Origin: Sedimenticola thiotaurini
GTDB lineage: Bacteria > Pseudomonadota > Gammaproteobacteria > Chromatiales > Chromatiaceae
NCBI GenBank assembly: GCA_007713595.1
Contig: VMRY01000003.1
Span: forward strand, 248,001 to 312,000
Direction: 5' to 3'
DNA length: 64,000 nucleotides
The notes beneath the pieces were generated by a model. It saw only the letters and a list, made by a program, of their open reading frames with translations, had not been told where the DNA came from and made no database searches. Numbering within the stretch: position 1 is the first letter of the stretch; the number at the start of each line of letters is the position of its first letter. The translations under genes were made by a program, and so were the position numbers. Below are positions 1 through 9,558 of this stretch, in pieces.

Positions 1-422
1 CGCTTGTCATAAACGCCCGCATTCTTCAGAACTTCAGCAGCAATGGCCACAGTGGAGTTCACAGGATTGGTGATAATTCCGTAGCAGGCATTTGGACAAA
101 CCTTGGCACCTGTCTCAACCAGGGTTTTCACAATACCGGCATTAACATTGAACAGATCGTCACGGGACATACCGGGCTTACGTGGCACACCTGCAGGGAT
201 GATTACGATATCGCAATCCTTCATGGCCGCTTCCAGCTGATCAGCACCATGTCCGGTAACCTTTACGGGCGTGGGGATATGGCTGAGATCGGCAGCAACA
301 CCAGGCACCATAGGATTAACGTCGTACAGCGCCAGCTCTGAACCAGCGGGCATAGCGTTTTTGAGTAAGAGGGCCAGTGGTTGGCCAATGCCGCCGGCGG
401 CGCCAAGTACGGATACCTTCAT
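1..422 (-). CDS. mdh: Malate dehydrogenase (C-terminus outside window)
   Basis: NAD-dependent malate dehydrogenase of the TCA cycle, interconverting malate and oxaloacetate in the cytosol. The visible 140 N-terminal residues begin [20 protein letters not shown], the E. coli-type Rossmann dinucleotide loop GAAGGIGQ at residues 7-14. They continue through the [20 protein letters not shown] segment, which carries substrate-binding arginines, and the ITNPVNS motif. The start ATG at 422-420 is preceded by AGAGGA on the minus strand at a good distance. The gene runs off the left edge, so about 170 residues are missing. It diverges from the malic enzyme gene maeB, so the two malate-consuming enzymes share a 294-bp intergenic region. 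Confidence 0.96.
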   Translation of the reverse strand, partial: MKVSVLGAAGGIGQPLALLLKNAMPAGSELALYDVNPMVPGVAADLSHIPTPVKVTGHGADQLEAAMKDCDIVIIPAGVPRKPGMSRDDLFNVNAGIVKTLVETGAKVCPNACYGIITNPVNSTVAIAAEVLKNAGVYDK

Positions 423-611
423 GAGATTAATCCTCTGCAGTAGTGTTAAGTAATAACTTAGAATAGCTGAAAATCGGACGAAATCTTACGGCATTTTCTC
501 CAAAGAATCCATTCTGACCTAAAAAAACCTCTCAATTAATGGGACAATCGTACTATTCATGACTAAAATTCCAGTAATATCATAAAAATATAGCCAAGGC
601 CCGCAAAAATC

Positions 612-640
612 GGGTTACTATCTACCAATATTGGTATAAT
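612..640 (+). promoter_or_regulatory. Extended -10 promoter candidate for maeB
   Basis: TGGTATAAT at 632-640 is a perfect extended -10 element (TG, one base, TATAAT). It lies in an AT-rich stretch 77 bp upstream of the maeB start. The -35 region at about 612-617 is poor, as is usual for extended -10 promoters. The assignment rests on sequence match alone. Confidence 0.5.
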
Positions 641-716
641 CTATTCAATAATTCTATATTCAGTATTTGTTTTTTAAATTACGTTTTTTATAACCCGTAT
701 ATATAAGGAATAAAGC

Positions 717-3005
717 ATGTCAGACGACTTGCGCGAGGCAGCACTTGATTACCATCGTTTTCCAAAACCAGGAAAAATGGAAATCGTCGCAACAAAAAAG
801 ATGGTCAACCAACGCGATCTTGCTCTTGCTTACTCACCCGGCGTCGCGGCAGCCTGTGAAGAGATCGTCCGTGATCCAAATGAAGCGGCCAACCTCACCT
901 CACGGGGCAATCTTGTTGGCGTTATTACCAACGGTACAGCTGTCCTTGGCCTGGGCGCTATAGGACCGCTTGCTGCAAAACCGGTAATGGAAGGTAAGGC
1001 AGTACTTTTCAAGAAGTTTGCCGGCGTCGATGTCTTTGATCTTGAATTGGATCTAACCGATCCGGAAAAGATAATTGAGACTGTCGCTGCACTCGAACCC
1101 ACCTTTGGTGGCATCAATCTTGAAGATATCAAATCACCCGAGTGTTTTGAGATTGAGCGGCGCTTACGCGAGCGCATGAACATCCCCGTTTTCCATGACG
1201 ATCAGCACGGCACAGCAATTGTTGTAGCCGCAGCCGTCCGAAACGGCTTGCGGGTCGCCGGAAAAAATATCGAGGATGTGAAACTGGTCTGCACCGGCGC
1301 GGGTGCTGCAGCACTGGCCTGTTTGAACTTGCTCGTCAGTATGGGCCTCCAGAAGGAAAACATACGGGTTGTCGACCGGGATGGCGTTGTCTATCAAGGC
1401 CGTAAGGCAGACATGGATCCCTATAAGGCCGTCTATGCAGTTGATACAGATGAGCGCACCCTGGACGACGTGATTGTAGGTGCGGATATCTTCATGGGGC
1501 TATCCGGGCCGGGTGTAATCAAGAAACACCAGATCGCCAAGATGAACAATCCGCCCTTTGTGCTGGCACTCGCCAATCCGACACCGGAGATCACACCAGA
1601 AGAGGTTTTGGAAGTTGCGCCCGATGCCATCATTGCTACCGGACGTTCCGACTATCCTAACCAAGTGAACAATGTACTCTGTTTTCCCTTTCTGTTCAGG
1701 GGCGCTCTCGATGTAGGAGCCACCACCATTAATGAACAGATGAAGATTGCCTGCGTTGAGGCACTCTCTGACCTGGCGATGAAAGAGGCCTCAGATCAGG
1801 TGCAGGCAGCGTATGGCGGCCAGGCATTGCAATTCGGTCGGGAGTATCTGATCCCAAAACCGTTTGATCCCCGACTGATGACCGATCTTCCTCCTAAGAT
1901 TGCACAGGCTGCGATGGATTCAGGTGTAGCCACCCGGCCCATCAAAGACTTCCACGAGTACAGACGTACACTGCGTGAGTTTGTGTTCCGCTCTGGCCTT
2001 GTCATGAAGCCTGTCTTCGAGCGCGCGATTTCCAATCCACAAAAGGTCGTTTTTGCTGAAGGCGAGGCCTCGCGGGTTCTGCTGGCAGTGCAAGTTCTTG
2101 TCGATGATGGTATCTGCAAACCTATCCTGATCGGCCGTCCGGAGGTGATTGAGGAGAAGGCCCGTGACCTGGGACTGCGCTTCACCCTGGGCCATGATGT
2201 GACTGTCGTCAATATGAATGACAATCCAAACTTTGATCGGGATTGGCAGCTCTATCATGAGATGGAGGGACGTAACGGCGTATCACCGGCCTTTGCCCGC
2301 GGTGTTGTTAGAACACGCTCAACCGTACTGGCAGCACTGCTGACCATACAGGGCGATGCCGATGCCATGATCTGTGGTGTAGAGGGTGCCTATATTCAAC
2401 ATCTGAAATATGTTCGGAATGTGATCGGCATGCGGCCCGATACCACTGACTGCTCTGCCGTTACCATGTTGATCTTGCCGAAGGGGACATTCTTCCTGAC
2501 TGATACCCATGTAACGACCGATCCATCGCCGCAGCAGATCGCCAAGAAAACCGCCATGGCGTCTGATATCGTACGGCGTTTTGGCATGTCGCCCAAGGCA
2601 GCATTGTTATCACACTCCAACTTTGGCAGTCGCAATAATGACTTTTCACGCAAGATGAAAGAGGCCAGACAGATCCTGCATGAACAGTATCCCGGTGTTG
2701 TGGTAGAGGGTGAAATGCACGCAGATGCTGCACTCTCAGATGAGATCAGGGATAAGATTTTCCCACACTCACGCTTCAAAGGCGCGGCCAATCTCCTGGT
2801 CATGCCCAACCTCGATTCAGCCAATATTGCCTACAACATGGTCAAGATGCTGGGTGAAGCGGTACCGGTAGGGCCAATGCTGACGGGCTTAAAATACCCC
2901 GCACACGTGGTCTCTGATTCCATCACCGTAAGAGGTATCGTTAATATGAGTGCGGTTGCCGTAGTGGATGCCATTGACTGGAAGACCAGTAAAGCTTCTG
3001 GCTGA
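717..3005 (+). CDS. maeB: NADP-dependent malic enzyme fused to a phosphotransacetylase-like domain
   Basis: Decarboxylates malate to pyruvate, producing NADPH. The 762-residue length is that of the large bacterial MaeB class. Residues 1 to about 430 form the malic enzyme, with the FHDDQHGTA motif near residue 160 and the nucleotide loop [15 protein letters not shown] near 190. Residues about 430-760 form a PTA_PTB phosphotransacetylase-like domain, which in E. coli MaeB is regulatory (acetyl-CoA sensing) rather than catalytic. The ATG at 717 has an AAGGAA ribosome site 7 bp upstream. It is monocistronic: a divergent mdh lies upstream and a strong terminator downstream. Together with mdh and the two TRAP acid transporters it suggests growth on C4 and C3 acids. 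Confidence 0.96.
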   Translation: MSDDLREAALDYHRFPKPGKMEIVATKKMVNQRDLALAYSPGVAAACEEIVRDPNEAANLTSRGNLVGVITNGTAVLGLGAIGPLAAKPVMEGKAVLFKKFAGVDVFDLELDLTDPEKIIETVAALEPTFGGINLEDIKSPECFEIERRLRERMNIPVFHDDQHGTAIVVAAAVRNGLRVAGKNIEDVKLVCTGAGAAALACLNLLVSMGLQKENIRVVDRDGVVYQGRKADMDPYKAVYAVDTDERTLDDVIVGADIFMGLSGPGVIKKHQIAKMNNPPFVLALANPTPEITPEEVLEVAPDAIIATGRSDYPNQVNNVLCFPFLFRGALDVGATTINEQMKIACVEALSDLAMKEASDQVQAAYGGQALQFGREYLIPKPFDPRLMTDLPPKIAQAAMDSGVATRPIKDFHEYRRTLREFVFRSGLVMKPVFERAISNPQKVVFAEGEASRVLLAVQVLVDDGICKPILIGRPEVIEEKARDLGLRFTLGHDVTVVNMNDNPNFDRDWQLYHEMEGRNGVSPAFARGVVRTRSTVLAALLTIQGDADAMICGVEGAYIQHLKYVRNVIGMRPDTTDCSAVTMLILPKGTFFLTDTHVTTDPSPQQIAKKTAMASDIVRRFGMSPKAALLSHSNFGSRNNDFSRKMKEARQILHEQYPGVVVEGEMHADAALSDEIRDKIFPHSRFKGAANLLVMPNLDSANIAYNMVKMLGEAVPVGPMLTGLKYPAHVVSDSITVRGIVNMSAVAVVDAIDWKTSKASG

Positions 3006-3040
3006 CAAAGCAAACCACTAAGACTATAACGCATCACTCT

Positions 3041-3075
3041 GCGCAACCGGTTCTTTGCCGGTTGCGCATTTTTTT
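3041..3075 (+). terminator. Intrinsic terminator after maeB
   Basis: A perfect 10-bp stem (3041-3050 with 3058-3067) and a 7-base loop are followed after one base by seven T residues. This is a classic rho-independent terminator 35 bp beyond the maeB stop. Confidence 0.93.
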
Positions 3076-3258
3076 CGGCTGTTTTAAACAGCGGTAAGGC
3101 AGCGCCTTATAATTGACCTAAAGCCGTATATCCCTACGAATTATAAAGATTTAAATTAGCGATAGTATTTGCACTCCCCTTGTCGATCGCATATATATAG
3201 ATCTCTGAGCTGTTCAGAACAAACCGATAATAACTCTACCAAACCAGAGGAGATCCAG

Positions 3259-4332
3259 ATGAAGCGTCGTGATTTTCTAAAAAAGGCAGCCGTTGGAGCC
3301 GTGGCTGCTGGCACCGCTCCGGCAGTACTAGCCCAGAGCAATAAAAAAATTCGATGGAGAATGGCCACCAGTTGGCCCAAGGCATTCGACACCATCTATG
3401 GTGGTGCTGAAACGGTCGCTGCACGAGTAAAGGCCATGACCGGTGGCCAGTTTGAAATCATCCCCTATGCAGGTGGTGAGTTGGTAGGTGGTCTTGAAGT
3501 ATTCGATGCTGTATCCCAAGGCACGGTACAGATGGGGCATACCGCCTCCTATTATTACATCGGCAAAGATCCATCACTTGCCTTTGACACCGCTCTGCCG
3601 TTTGGCCTCAACTACCGGCAGCAAAATGCCTGGCTGTACAACGGTGGCGGTATGGAGAGACTGCGCAAAGTCTTTGCAAAGCACAATATCGTCAATTTCC
3701 CCGCCGGTAATACCGGTGTTCAGATGGGCGGCTGGTTCCGAAAAGAAGTGAATACTGTAGCTGACCTACAGGGCCTTAAAATGCGTATCCCCGGGCTGGG
3801 TGGCAAGGTAATGAGCCGCTTGGGTGCCACGGTACAGGTACTGCCTGGTGCAGAGATCTATCCAGCGCTGGAGCGTGGTGTTATCGATGCGACCGAGTGG
3901 GTAGGACCTTATGATGATGAGAAGGCCGGCTTCTATAAAGTCGCCAAATTCTACTATCACCCTGGATGGTGGGAGCCAGCACCAACCCTCAGCCTCTATG
4001 TTAACCAAAAGGCATGGGACAGCCTGCCCAAAGAGTTTCAGGAGATTGTCGCTTCAGCCGCCGCTGAGGCAAACCTGAATATGATGGTCGACTATGACTC
4101 AAAAAATCCAAAAGCCCTGAAGAGCCTATTGGATAAGGGTGTCCAGATGCGCGAATACTCCAAGGAGATCTTGGATGCTGCGCGGAAAGAAGCTTTCGTG
4201 CTATACAACGAATTGTCAGCCGGTGATGCTACGTTCAAGGAGATCTTCGAAAACTGGAAGGCCTTCAAGTCTGAATCTGATGCTTGGTTCAGTACGGCTG
4301 AAACATCCTATGCAACCTTTAATTTTAAATAA
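3259..4332 (+). CDS. TRAP transporter substrate-binding protein, Tat-exported (TakP/LctP-like)
   Basis: Periplasmic binding protein of a tripartite ATP-independent (TRAP) transporter, 357 aa. The N-terminus MKRRDFLKKAAVG is a twin-arginine (Tat) signal, followed by an Ala-rich h-region and an AxA-type cleavage site near residue 25. I chose the ATG at 3259 rather than the upstream in-frame ATG at 3169 because AGAGGAGA lies just before it and the Tat motif then sits at the N-terminus. The TEWVGPYDDEKAGFYKVAK segment resembles the Glu-Trp-Val-Gly-Pro-Tyr motif I associate with the TakP/LctP group, whose studied members bind 2-oxo acids or lactate; the substrate here is therefore inferred. Its likely membrane partners face it tail to tail at 4415-6348, and an FAD-linked lactate/glycolate-type dehydrogenase lies beyond them. 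Confidence 0.9.
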   Translation: MKRRDFLKKAAVGAVAAGTAPAVLAQSNKKIRWRMATSWPKAFDTIYGGAETVAARVKAMTGGQFEIIPYAGGELVGGLEVFDAVSQGTVQMGHTASYYYIGKDPSLAFDTALPFGLNYRQQNAWLYNGGGMERLRKVFAKHNIVNFPAGNTGVQMGGWFRKEVNTVADLQGLKMRIPGLGGKVMSRLGATVQVLPGAEIYPALERGVIDATEWVGPYDDEKAGFYKVAKFYYHPGWWEPAPTLSLYVNQKAWDSLPKEFQEIVASAAAEANLNMMVDYDSKNPKALKSLLDKGVQMREYSKEILDAARKEAFVLYNELSAGDATFKEIFENWKAFKSESDAWFSTAETSYATFNFK

Positions 4333-4354
4333 CTCGTTCTGACAAGACGTATCA

Positions 4355-4389
4355 AAAAAGCCCCATCTCCAAAAGAGATGGGGCTTTTT
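4355..4389. terminator. Bidirectional intrinsic terminator between convergent TRAP genes
   Basis: The stem AAAAAGCCCCATCTC pairs perfectly with GAGATGGGGCTTTTT around a 5-base loop. It offers a T-tract in both directions and so serves the rightward binding-protein gene and the leftward dctQM-like pair. Confidence 0.93.
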
Positions 4390-4414
4390 CATATCACCTT
4401 ATTTTGCAAAAACG

Positions 4415-5794
4415 TCAGTAGGATTGGCCAATCCCTGCACTCAACAGCCCGGTGACCAATTGCGGGTAATAGAACAGTGCCAGCAATCCAATCAGCTGAA
4501 TGATAATGAAGGGTATGGCACCCCGATAGATATCCGCGGTGGTAACCGACTTGGGTGCCACACCGCGCAAGTAAAACAGTGAGAAACCAAATGGCGGTGT
4601 CAGAAACGATGTCTGGAGGTTCATGCCGATCATTACACCGAACCAGACCAGCGCCATACGCCCGGGCTCATCAAACTCAGCAAACATAGGCGAAAGAATT
4701 CTCACCACTACCGGCGCTAACAAGGGCACGATGATAAAGGCGATCTCAAAAAAATCGATGAAAAAGCCCAATATAAACACCGTAAGGTTCACCAGTATCA
4801 GGAAACCAATTTCACCACCAGGCAGGGAGGTGAGCAGATCTTCCACCCAAAGATCACCGTACAGTCCGCGAAACACCAGTGAAAACGCTTGAGAGCCAAC
4901 CAGGATAAACATCACCATACTGGTCAGTTTTGCAGTCTCGGTCATACTCTCAAGCACTGAACTCAGCGTCAAACGCCGTTTGAAAATTGCCAGTACCATC
5001 GCACCCACGGCACCAAAAGCCCCAGCTTCCGTCGGCGTGGCCCAACCGGCAAAGATGCTCCCCAGTACAACCACGATCAGTGCCAGTGGCGGAATCATCA
5101 CCATACCGATCTCTCGGCTCAGTTTCTTATCGCCCAGATCCCGCGCCGCCAAAGGCATGGCAGGTGCCAATTTGGGACGGGTGATGGCAATAAGACCGAT
5201 ATAGGCCATGTACATTCCAGAAAGCATCAAGCCGGGAATCAGTGAACCGACAAACAGATCACCCACCGGCGCACCCAGCTGATCCGCGAGAACAATCAGT
5301 ACGATACTGGGCGGGATCACCTGCCCGAGAGTACCAGATGCCGAGATGATCCCGCAGGCAAGGGACTTGGAATATTTGTACTCCAGCATAATGGGCAAGG
5401 CTATAAGACCCATCGCCACGACCGTAGCGCCCACCACACCTGTTGCAGCAGCCAATAAGGTACCCACAATTACAACCGAGAAGCCCAGACCACCACGCAC
5501 CCGACCAAAGGCAATACCCATGGTTTTTAGCAGATCCTCCGCCAGTCCTGTTCGCTCCAATAACATACCCATCAGGATAAAGAAGGGAACCGCCAACAGG
5601 GTGTAATTCTGCATCACCCCAAAAATACGTTGCGACATAGCCTGCAGCAGAGCAAAGTCCAGCAGCTCCATGTTGATGCCGATAGCAGCAAAAGCCAATG
5701 CCGTACCACCCAGTGCGAAGGCGACTGGATAACCCATAAAGATCAGCAGCAGTGCTCCCCCAAACATGATGGGGCCTAATAGATCAGGATTCAT
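4415..5794 (-). CDS. TRAP transporter large permease subunit (DctM family)
   Basis: The large inner-membrane subunit of the TRAP transporter, responsible for Na+-coupled translocation. It has 459 residues, nearly all hydrophobic helices with short loops, in the two-repeat DctM arrangement. Typical motifs include PFFILMGMLL near residue 70, the GTLGQVIPPSIVLIVLADQL segment near 155-175, and near the C-terminus the LQTSFLTPPFGFSLFYLRG loop, which corresponds to the second hairpin motif of DctM. Its ATG overlaps the stop of the upstream dctQ-like gene by four bases (ATGA), implying translational coupling. It is clearly distinct from the second DctM encoded at 23476. The partner binding protein is probably the Tat-exported one at 3259, on the opposite strand. 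Confidence 0.92.
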   Translation of the reverse strand: MNPDLLGPIMFGGALLLIFMGYPVAFALGGTALAFAAIGINMELLDFALLQAMSQRIFGVMQNYTLLAVPFFILMGMLLERTGLAEDLLKTMGIAFGRVRGGLGFSVVIVGTLLAAATGVVGATVVAMGLIALPIMLEYKYSKSLACGIISASGTLGQVIPPSIVLIVLADQLGAPVGDLFVGSLIPGLMLSGMYMAYIGLIAITRPKLAPAMPLAARDLGDKKLSREIGMVMIPPLALIVVVLGSIFAGWATPTEAGAFGAVGAMVLAIFKRRLTLSSVLESMTETAKLTSMVMFILVGSQAFSLVFRGLYGDLWVEDLLTSLPGGEIGFLILVNLTVFILGFFIDFFEIAFIIVPLLAPVVVRILSPMFAEFDEPGRMALVWFGVMIGMNLQTSFLTPPFGFSLFYLRGVAPKSVTTADIYRGAIPFIIIQLIGLLALFYYPQLVTGLLSAGIGQSY

Positions 5795-6348
5795 ATGCCT
5801 TCCTCATGTTCTTCGGCGTGGGGATAGGGGATGAACCCTCGGAGAAAGGCTACCTGCTTTATCAACTCACTCAAGCCCTGAGTCATCAGTAGAATAAAAG
5901 CGATAGGTATGGCCGACTTGATCAGGTAACGGGGCAAGCCACCGGGATCAGGCGAGCCTTCCATCGTTGCCCAGGAGTCTGCAGCGTAGGTATAACTGAC
6001 CCAAATAATCAAGGCAGAAAGGGGGAATAGAAACAGACAGGTGCCGATAACATCAATCCAAGCCTTGGCCCGCTCCGACACACGTGAATAGAGAATGTCC
6101 ACACGCACATGGGCCTGATGTTTTAATGCATAACCAGCTCCCCACAGAAACACCAGGCTGAACATAAACCATTGTCCCTCAATATAGGCATTGGAACTCA
6201 GATCCACACCAATCGTCTGGCTCAACTTTCGAGTGACAGCATTATAGACGCCCAGCAACACCATGATTAAAACCAGCCAGGATATCAACCGGCCAACTCG
6301 CTCATTCATAGCGTCTATTTTGCCGGAAAGACGTAAAAGCTTTTGCAT
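5791..6348 (-). CDS. TRAP transporter small permease subunit (DctQ family)
   Basis: The small membrane subunit of the same TRAP transporter, 185 aa. It has four predicted transmembrane helices (around residues 18-38, 62-80, 100-120 and 145-165) and the HQAHVRVDI segment characteristic of DctQ after helix 2. A longer reading frame extends to 6417, but the ATG at 6348 has a GAGGGG ribosome site 9 bases upstream and gives the usual family length. It overlaps the dctM-like gene by four bases. The two genes form a leftward pair divergent from the dehydrogenase gene at 6640, so the 290-bp gap between them can hold both promoters. Confidence 0.88.
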   Translation of the reverse strand: MQKLLRLSGKIDAMNERVGRLISWLVLIMVLLGVYNAVTRKLSQTIGVDLSSNAYIEGQWFMFSLVFLWGAGYALKHQAHVRVDILYSRVSERAKAWIDVIGTCLFLFPLSALIIWVSYTYAADSWATMEGSPDPGGLPRYLIKSAIPIAFILLMTQGLSELIKQVAFLRGFIPYPHAEEHEEGI

Positions 6349-6508
6349 AGAGTCAAACCCCTCAGGGTAATTATTATGTGTTACGGCAATTAATCCACTG
6401 AACAATACAAGATTCAACCGACAGAAACCACCTCCATCAGAAAAACGTAACTCTATGAAATACCCCTACAAACACGCGCTATAACTAAACAATGCCAGAT
6501 AGTTACAA

Positions 6509-6536
6509 TTGATACTAATTAGCGCTTGGGTATAAT
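6509..6536 (+). promoter_or_regulatory. Sigma-70 promoter candidate for the FAD-linked dehydrogenase
   Basis: TTGATA (6509-6514), a 16-bp spacer and TATAAT (6531-6536), 104 bp upstream of the chosen start at 6640. It is a near-consensus match by inspection, with no experimental support. Confidence 0.6.
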
Positions 6537-6639
6537 GTTTATTATTATACTATCCTACGGTTATATTATGTCTGCATACTGAATAATGTGTAGATCAAAT
6601 ATTAGCAAAAACCCTTCAAACATTAAGGTACACATCATC

Positions 6640-8028
6640 ATGAGCGCTCCTTACGGCCCAGTAGACCATGCAATCACCCAACTAACAGAACTGCTGGGGG
6701 ATCGACTCTCAACATCGGCAGCAGTAAGGGAACACCATGGGCACGATGAGTCCGGCTTCAAGCCATTACCGCCCGATGCGGTGGCATTCGCACAAAGTAC
6801 AGAAGAGGTCAGTGAGATTGTTAAGGTCTGCGCACAGCACAATGTACCCATTATTGCCTACGGCACTGGAACGGCTATCGAAGGGCATGTGCAGGCGATC
6901 CATGGTGGCATCTGCATTGATATGAGCCAGATGGACCAGATTCTGGCGGTCAATCAGGAAGATATGGACTGTACCGTACAAGCAGGCGTCACCCGCCTGC
7001 AACTGGAAAGCCATCTGCGGGATACCGGTCTTTTCTTCCCGGTTGATCCCGGCGCAGATGCATCGCTGGGCGGTATGGCTGCAACCAGCGCCTCCGGTAC
7101 CAACGCGGTCCGTTACGGCACCATGAAAGAGAATGTGCTGTCACTCAAAGTAGTACTGGCCGATGGGCGTATCATTAAAACCGGTACCCGGGCGAAAAAG
7201 TCATCTGCTGGATACGACCTGACTCACCTATTTATCGGCTCAGAAGGGACCCTGGGCATCATCACTGAGATAACCCTGCGCCTGCACGGACTGCAGGAGG
7301 CTATATCCTCCGCCGTCTGCAGCTTTCCGACCGTGGATGATGCCATCAACATGGTCATTCTCACCATCCAGTCCGGCATACCCATTGCCCGTATTGAGCT
7401 ACTCGATAGCTTGATGATGCACGCTATAAACGGCTATTCAAAAACGACTTATGCGGAACAGCCTCATCTGTTTCTGGAATTCCACGGCAGTGAGGCCGGG
7501 GTGATCGAACAGGCTGAAGCGGTGCAGGAGATTGCCAACGAATTCCACGGAAGCGACTTCACCTGGGCTACTCGGTCTGAAGATCGTAATCGACTCTGGA
7601 AGGCACGCCATGATGCGTATCCATCGGCACTACAGCTGCAACCGGGAACCCGTGCCATTACCACTGATGTCTGTGTACCCATTTCACGTCTGGCCGAGTG
7701 CATACGGGAGACACGCAAGGATATCGACGCCGCCAGCATGCCTATTGTGATGCTGGGCCATGTTGGCGATGGTAATTTCCATCTCGCCATCCTGCCACAC
7801 CCTGATCGGCCGGAGGATATAGATGAAGCCGAGGAACTGAATCATCGCCTGGTGCATCGTGCACTGGCGATGGATGGCACCTGTAGCGGTGAGCACGGAA
7901 TCGGCCAGGGTAAAATCACCTTCCTGGAGGAGCAAAACCCTGAGGGGGTGATTTTGATGCGACAGATCAAGCAGGCGATGGATCCTGACAACCTGCTCAA
8001 TCCGGGCAAAGTGTTGTGCATGGATTAA
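6640..8028 (+). CDS. FAD-binding oxidase, D-lactate dehydrogenase (cytochrome) / GlcD type
   Basis: Flavin-dependent oxidase of the FAD_binding_4 plus FAD-oxidase_C family, 462 aa. It is predicted to oxidise a 2-hydroxy acid such as D-lactate or glycolate and pass electrons to the respiratory chain. The N-terminal half has the FAD-binding segments PIIAYGTGTAIEGH and DPGADASLGGMAATSASGTN. The C-terminal half has MLGHVGDGNFH and CSGEHGIGQGK, typical of D-LDH/GlcD. No glcE or glcF lies nearby, which favours a single-subunit D-lactate dehydrogenase over glycolate oxidase. The start at 6640 rather than 6586 is chosen because AAGG lies about 11 bases upstream and the extra residues look non-conserved. 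The neighbouring TRAP genes suggest uptake of the same substrate (inference). Confidence 0.88.
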   Translation: MSAPYGPVDHAITQLTELLGDRLSTSAAVREHHGHDESGFKPLPPDAVAFAQSTEEVSEIVKVCAQHNVPIIAYGTGTAIEGHVQAIHGGICIDMSQMDQILAVNQEDMDCTVQAGVTRLQLESHLRDTGLFFPVDPGADASLGGMAATSASGTNAVRYGTMKENVLSLKVVLADGRIIKTGTRAKKSSAGYDLTHLFIGSEGTLGIITEITLRLHGLQEAISSAVCSFPTVDDAINMVILTIQSGIPIARIELLDSLMMHAINGYSKTTYAEQPHLFLEFHGSEAGVIEQAEAVQEIANEFHGSDFTWATRSEDRNRLWKARHDAYPSALQLQPGTRAITTDVCVPISRLAECIRETRKDIDAASMPIVMLGHVGDGNFHLAILPHPDRPEDIDEAEELNHRLVHRALAMDGTCSGEHGIGQGKITFLEEQNPEGVILMRQIKQAMDPDNLLNPGKVLCMD

Positions 8029-8040
8029 TGGGTGAAAGAG

Positions 8041-8682
8041 ATGGTTGAGAAAGTTTTCTGGGATGATCCCTACCTAACCCACCTTGAGGCCGAGGTCAGG
8101 ACTGTCGATGCAGATGATGTCACCCTCGACCGCACTCTCTTTTATGCCTTCTCTGGTGGTCAGGAGAGTGACACTGGAACCATCGCGGGTCAGCCGGTAT
8201 TGAACGCCCGTAAAACGGGGCCAGAGATCATCTACACGCTGGCCAAAAATCACGGATTAACCCCCGGACAGAGGGTCTGGATTGAGATCGACTGGCCACG
8301 ACGCTATCGCCTGATGCGACTCCATTTTGCCTGCGAGATCACCCTGGAGCTGGTCTATCAGGCGATCCCGGGTATTGAAAAGATTGGGGCGCATATTGCA
8401 GAAGATAAGGCACGGATTGATTTCCAATATGCGCAAAACATGAGCCCCTTATTAGATGATCTTACACAGCGCATAACAGCGCTCATCGAACAGAACCGTC
8501 CGATTTTCAGTGAGTACAGTGACGAGGATGGCGAGCGCCGTTTTTGGCGCATTGACGATTTTGCCCAAGTGCCCTGTGGTGGCACCCATCTGCGGAAAAC
8601 GGGTGAGATCGGCCAGGTCACACTGAAGCGCAAAAATCCGGGAAAAGGCAAGGAGCGGATCGAGATCACCGTGGACGATTGA
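8041..8682 (+). CDS. AlaX-like alanyl-tRNA editing domain protein with altered zinc ligand
   Basis: Stand-alone relative of the alanyl-tRNA synthetase editing (second additional) domain, 213 aa, expected in the AlaX family to hydrolyse mischarged tRNA(Ala). The N-terminal half shows the FYAFSGGQESDTG motif (usually FYPxxGGQ). The RLMRLH segment is the first metal site, and the late VPCGGTHLRKTGEIG gives the second site (CxxxH). The canonical HxxxH is here H-F-A-C-E, so the second histidine is replaced by glutamate. The ATG at 8041 is preferred to the in-frame GTG at 8032 because GGGTGAAAGAG precedes it. It starts 12 bases after the dehydrogenase stop and is probably co-transcribed with it. 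Confidence 0.85.
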   Translation: MVEKVFWDDPYLTHLEAEVRTVDADDVTLDRTLFYAFSGGQESDTGTIAGQPVLNARKTGPEIIYTLAKNHGLTPGQRVWIEIDWPRRYRLMRLHFACEITLELVYQAIPGIEKIGAHIAEDKARIDFQYAQNMSPLLDDLTQRITALIEQNRPIFSEYSDEDGERRFWRIDDFAQVPCGGTHLRKTGEIGQVTLKRKNPGKGKERIEITVDD

Positions 8683-8779
8683 ATGCACTTCAAGAAAAAC
8701 TTCAGCATATCTGGCATAAGGCGGCAGGACAAAATGTCATCCACTCTAATGTGCAGTCATCCACTGGTACGAATCTGAC

Positions 8780-9454
8780 ATGTCACTTACCGATCAGCTG
8801 GGTGAATACACCCCACCCCTGGATGAGGGGCTGGATATTATCTACCAGGATGACGCCATCCTGGTCTTGAACAAGCCCAGCGGACTCCTCTCTGTGCCCG
8901 GCAGGGGAGAAGAGAAACAGGACTCACTGGCAACCCGCGTCCAGGCCCGAATACCCGATGCATTGATCGTACATCGGCTTGATATGTGTACCTCTGGGAT
9001 CATGCTGATGGCACGGGGCATTGAGGTACACCGAACCCTCAATCGGATGTTCCAGGAGCGGCGGATTAGCAAGCGTTACATTGCCCTTGTTGATGGCCAC
9101 CTTGATCCACAATCGGGCACACTCAACCTCCCGCTTATTTGTGACTGGCCCAATCGCCCTCGGCAAAAAGTTGATCATGAAATTGGCAAGCCCTCCACCA
9201 CCCGCTACCGGTTTCTAAACTATGATCCGGTTACGGACTGCAGTCGAGTTGAGCTGATCCCGGAAACCGGTCGTTCACATCAGCTCCGGGTACATATGTT
9301 CGCTATCGGACATGCCATCCTCGGGGACAATCTTTATGGGAAGGAGACCAGTCGTGAAAAGGCCTCCAGATTGCAACTGCATGCCGTTGAACTGGCATTT
9401 GAACACCCAACGACAGGTGAGTTGGCCTCATTTAAATCCGACCCGGCCTTCTAA
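8780..9454 (+). CDS. rluA: Dual-specificity RNA pseudouridine synthase RluA
   Basis: Isomerises uridine to pseudouridine; the E. coli enzyme acts on 23S rRNA U746 and tRNA U32. The protein is 224 aa and follows E. coli RluA closely throughout. It has NKPSGLLSVPGRGEEKQDSL near residue 31, the catalytic HRLDMCTSG with Asp68, LPLICDWPNRPRQKV near 117-131, and the TGRSHQLRVHMFAIGHAILG block near 170-190. There is no separate S4 domain, as expected for RluA. The start ATG has only a weak ribosome site. It lies 97 bp after the AlaX-like gene on the same strand. Confidence 0.93.
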   Translation: MSLTDQLGEYTPPLDEGLDIIYQDDAILVLNKPSGLLSVPGRGEEKQDSLATRVQARIPDALIVHRLDMCTSGIMLMARGIEVHRTLNRMFQERRISKRYIALVDGHLDPQSGTLNLPLICDWPNRPRQKVDHEIGKPSTTRYRFLNYDPVTDCSRVELIPETGRSHQLRVHMFAIGHAILGDNLYGKETSREKASRLQLHAVELAFEHPTTGELASFKSDPAF

Positions 9455-9558
9455 CGAGTATCGCAAAGCTGGCGACACCACGCTATAAATTCTGCCATAC
9501 TCAGCATGGACGTATTTGTCAGCGCCTTCTGGCCAACAATTGAAAAAAGGATAGATCA

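Noticed and set aside
3169-3185. Sigma-54-like TTGCAC-N5-TTGT upstream of the Tat-exported binding protein
   Set aside because: The invariant GG of the -24 element and the GC of the -12 element are not both present.
8679-8870. Short frame bridging the AlaX-like gene and rluA
   Set aside because: It overlaps the start of rluA in another frame and has no features of a real protein.
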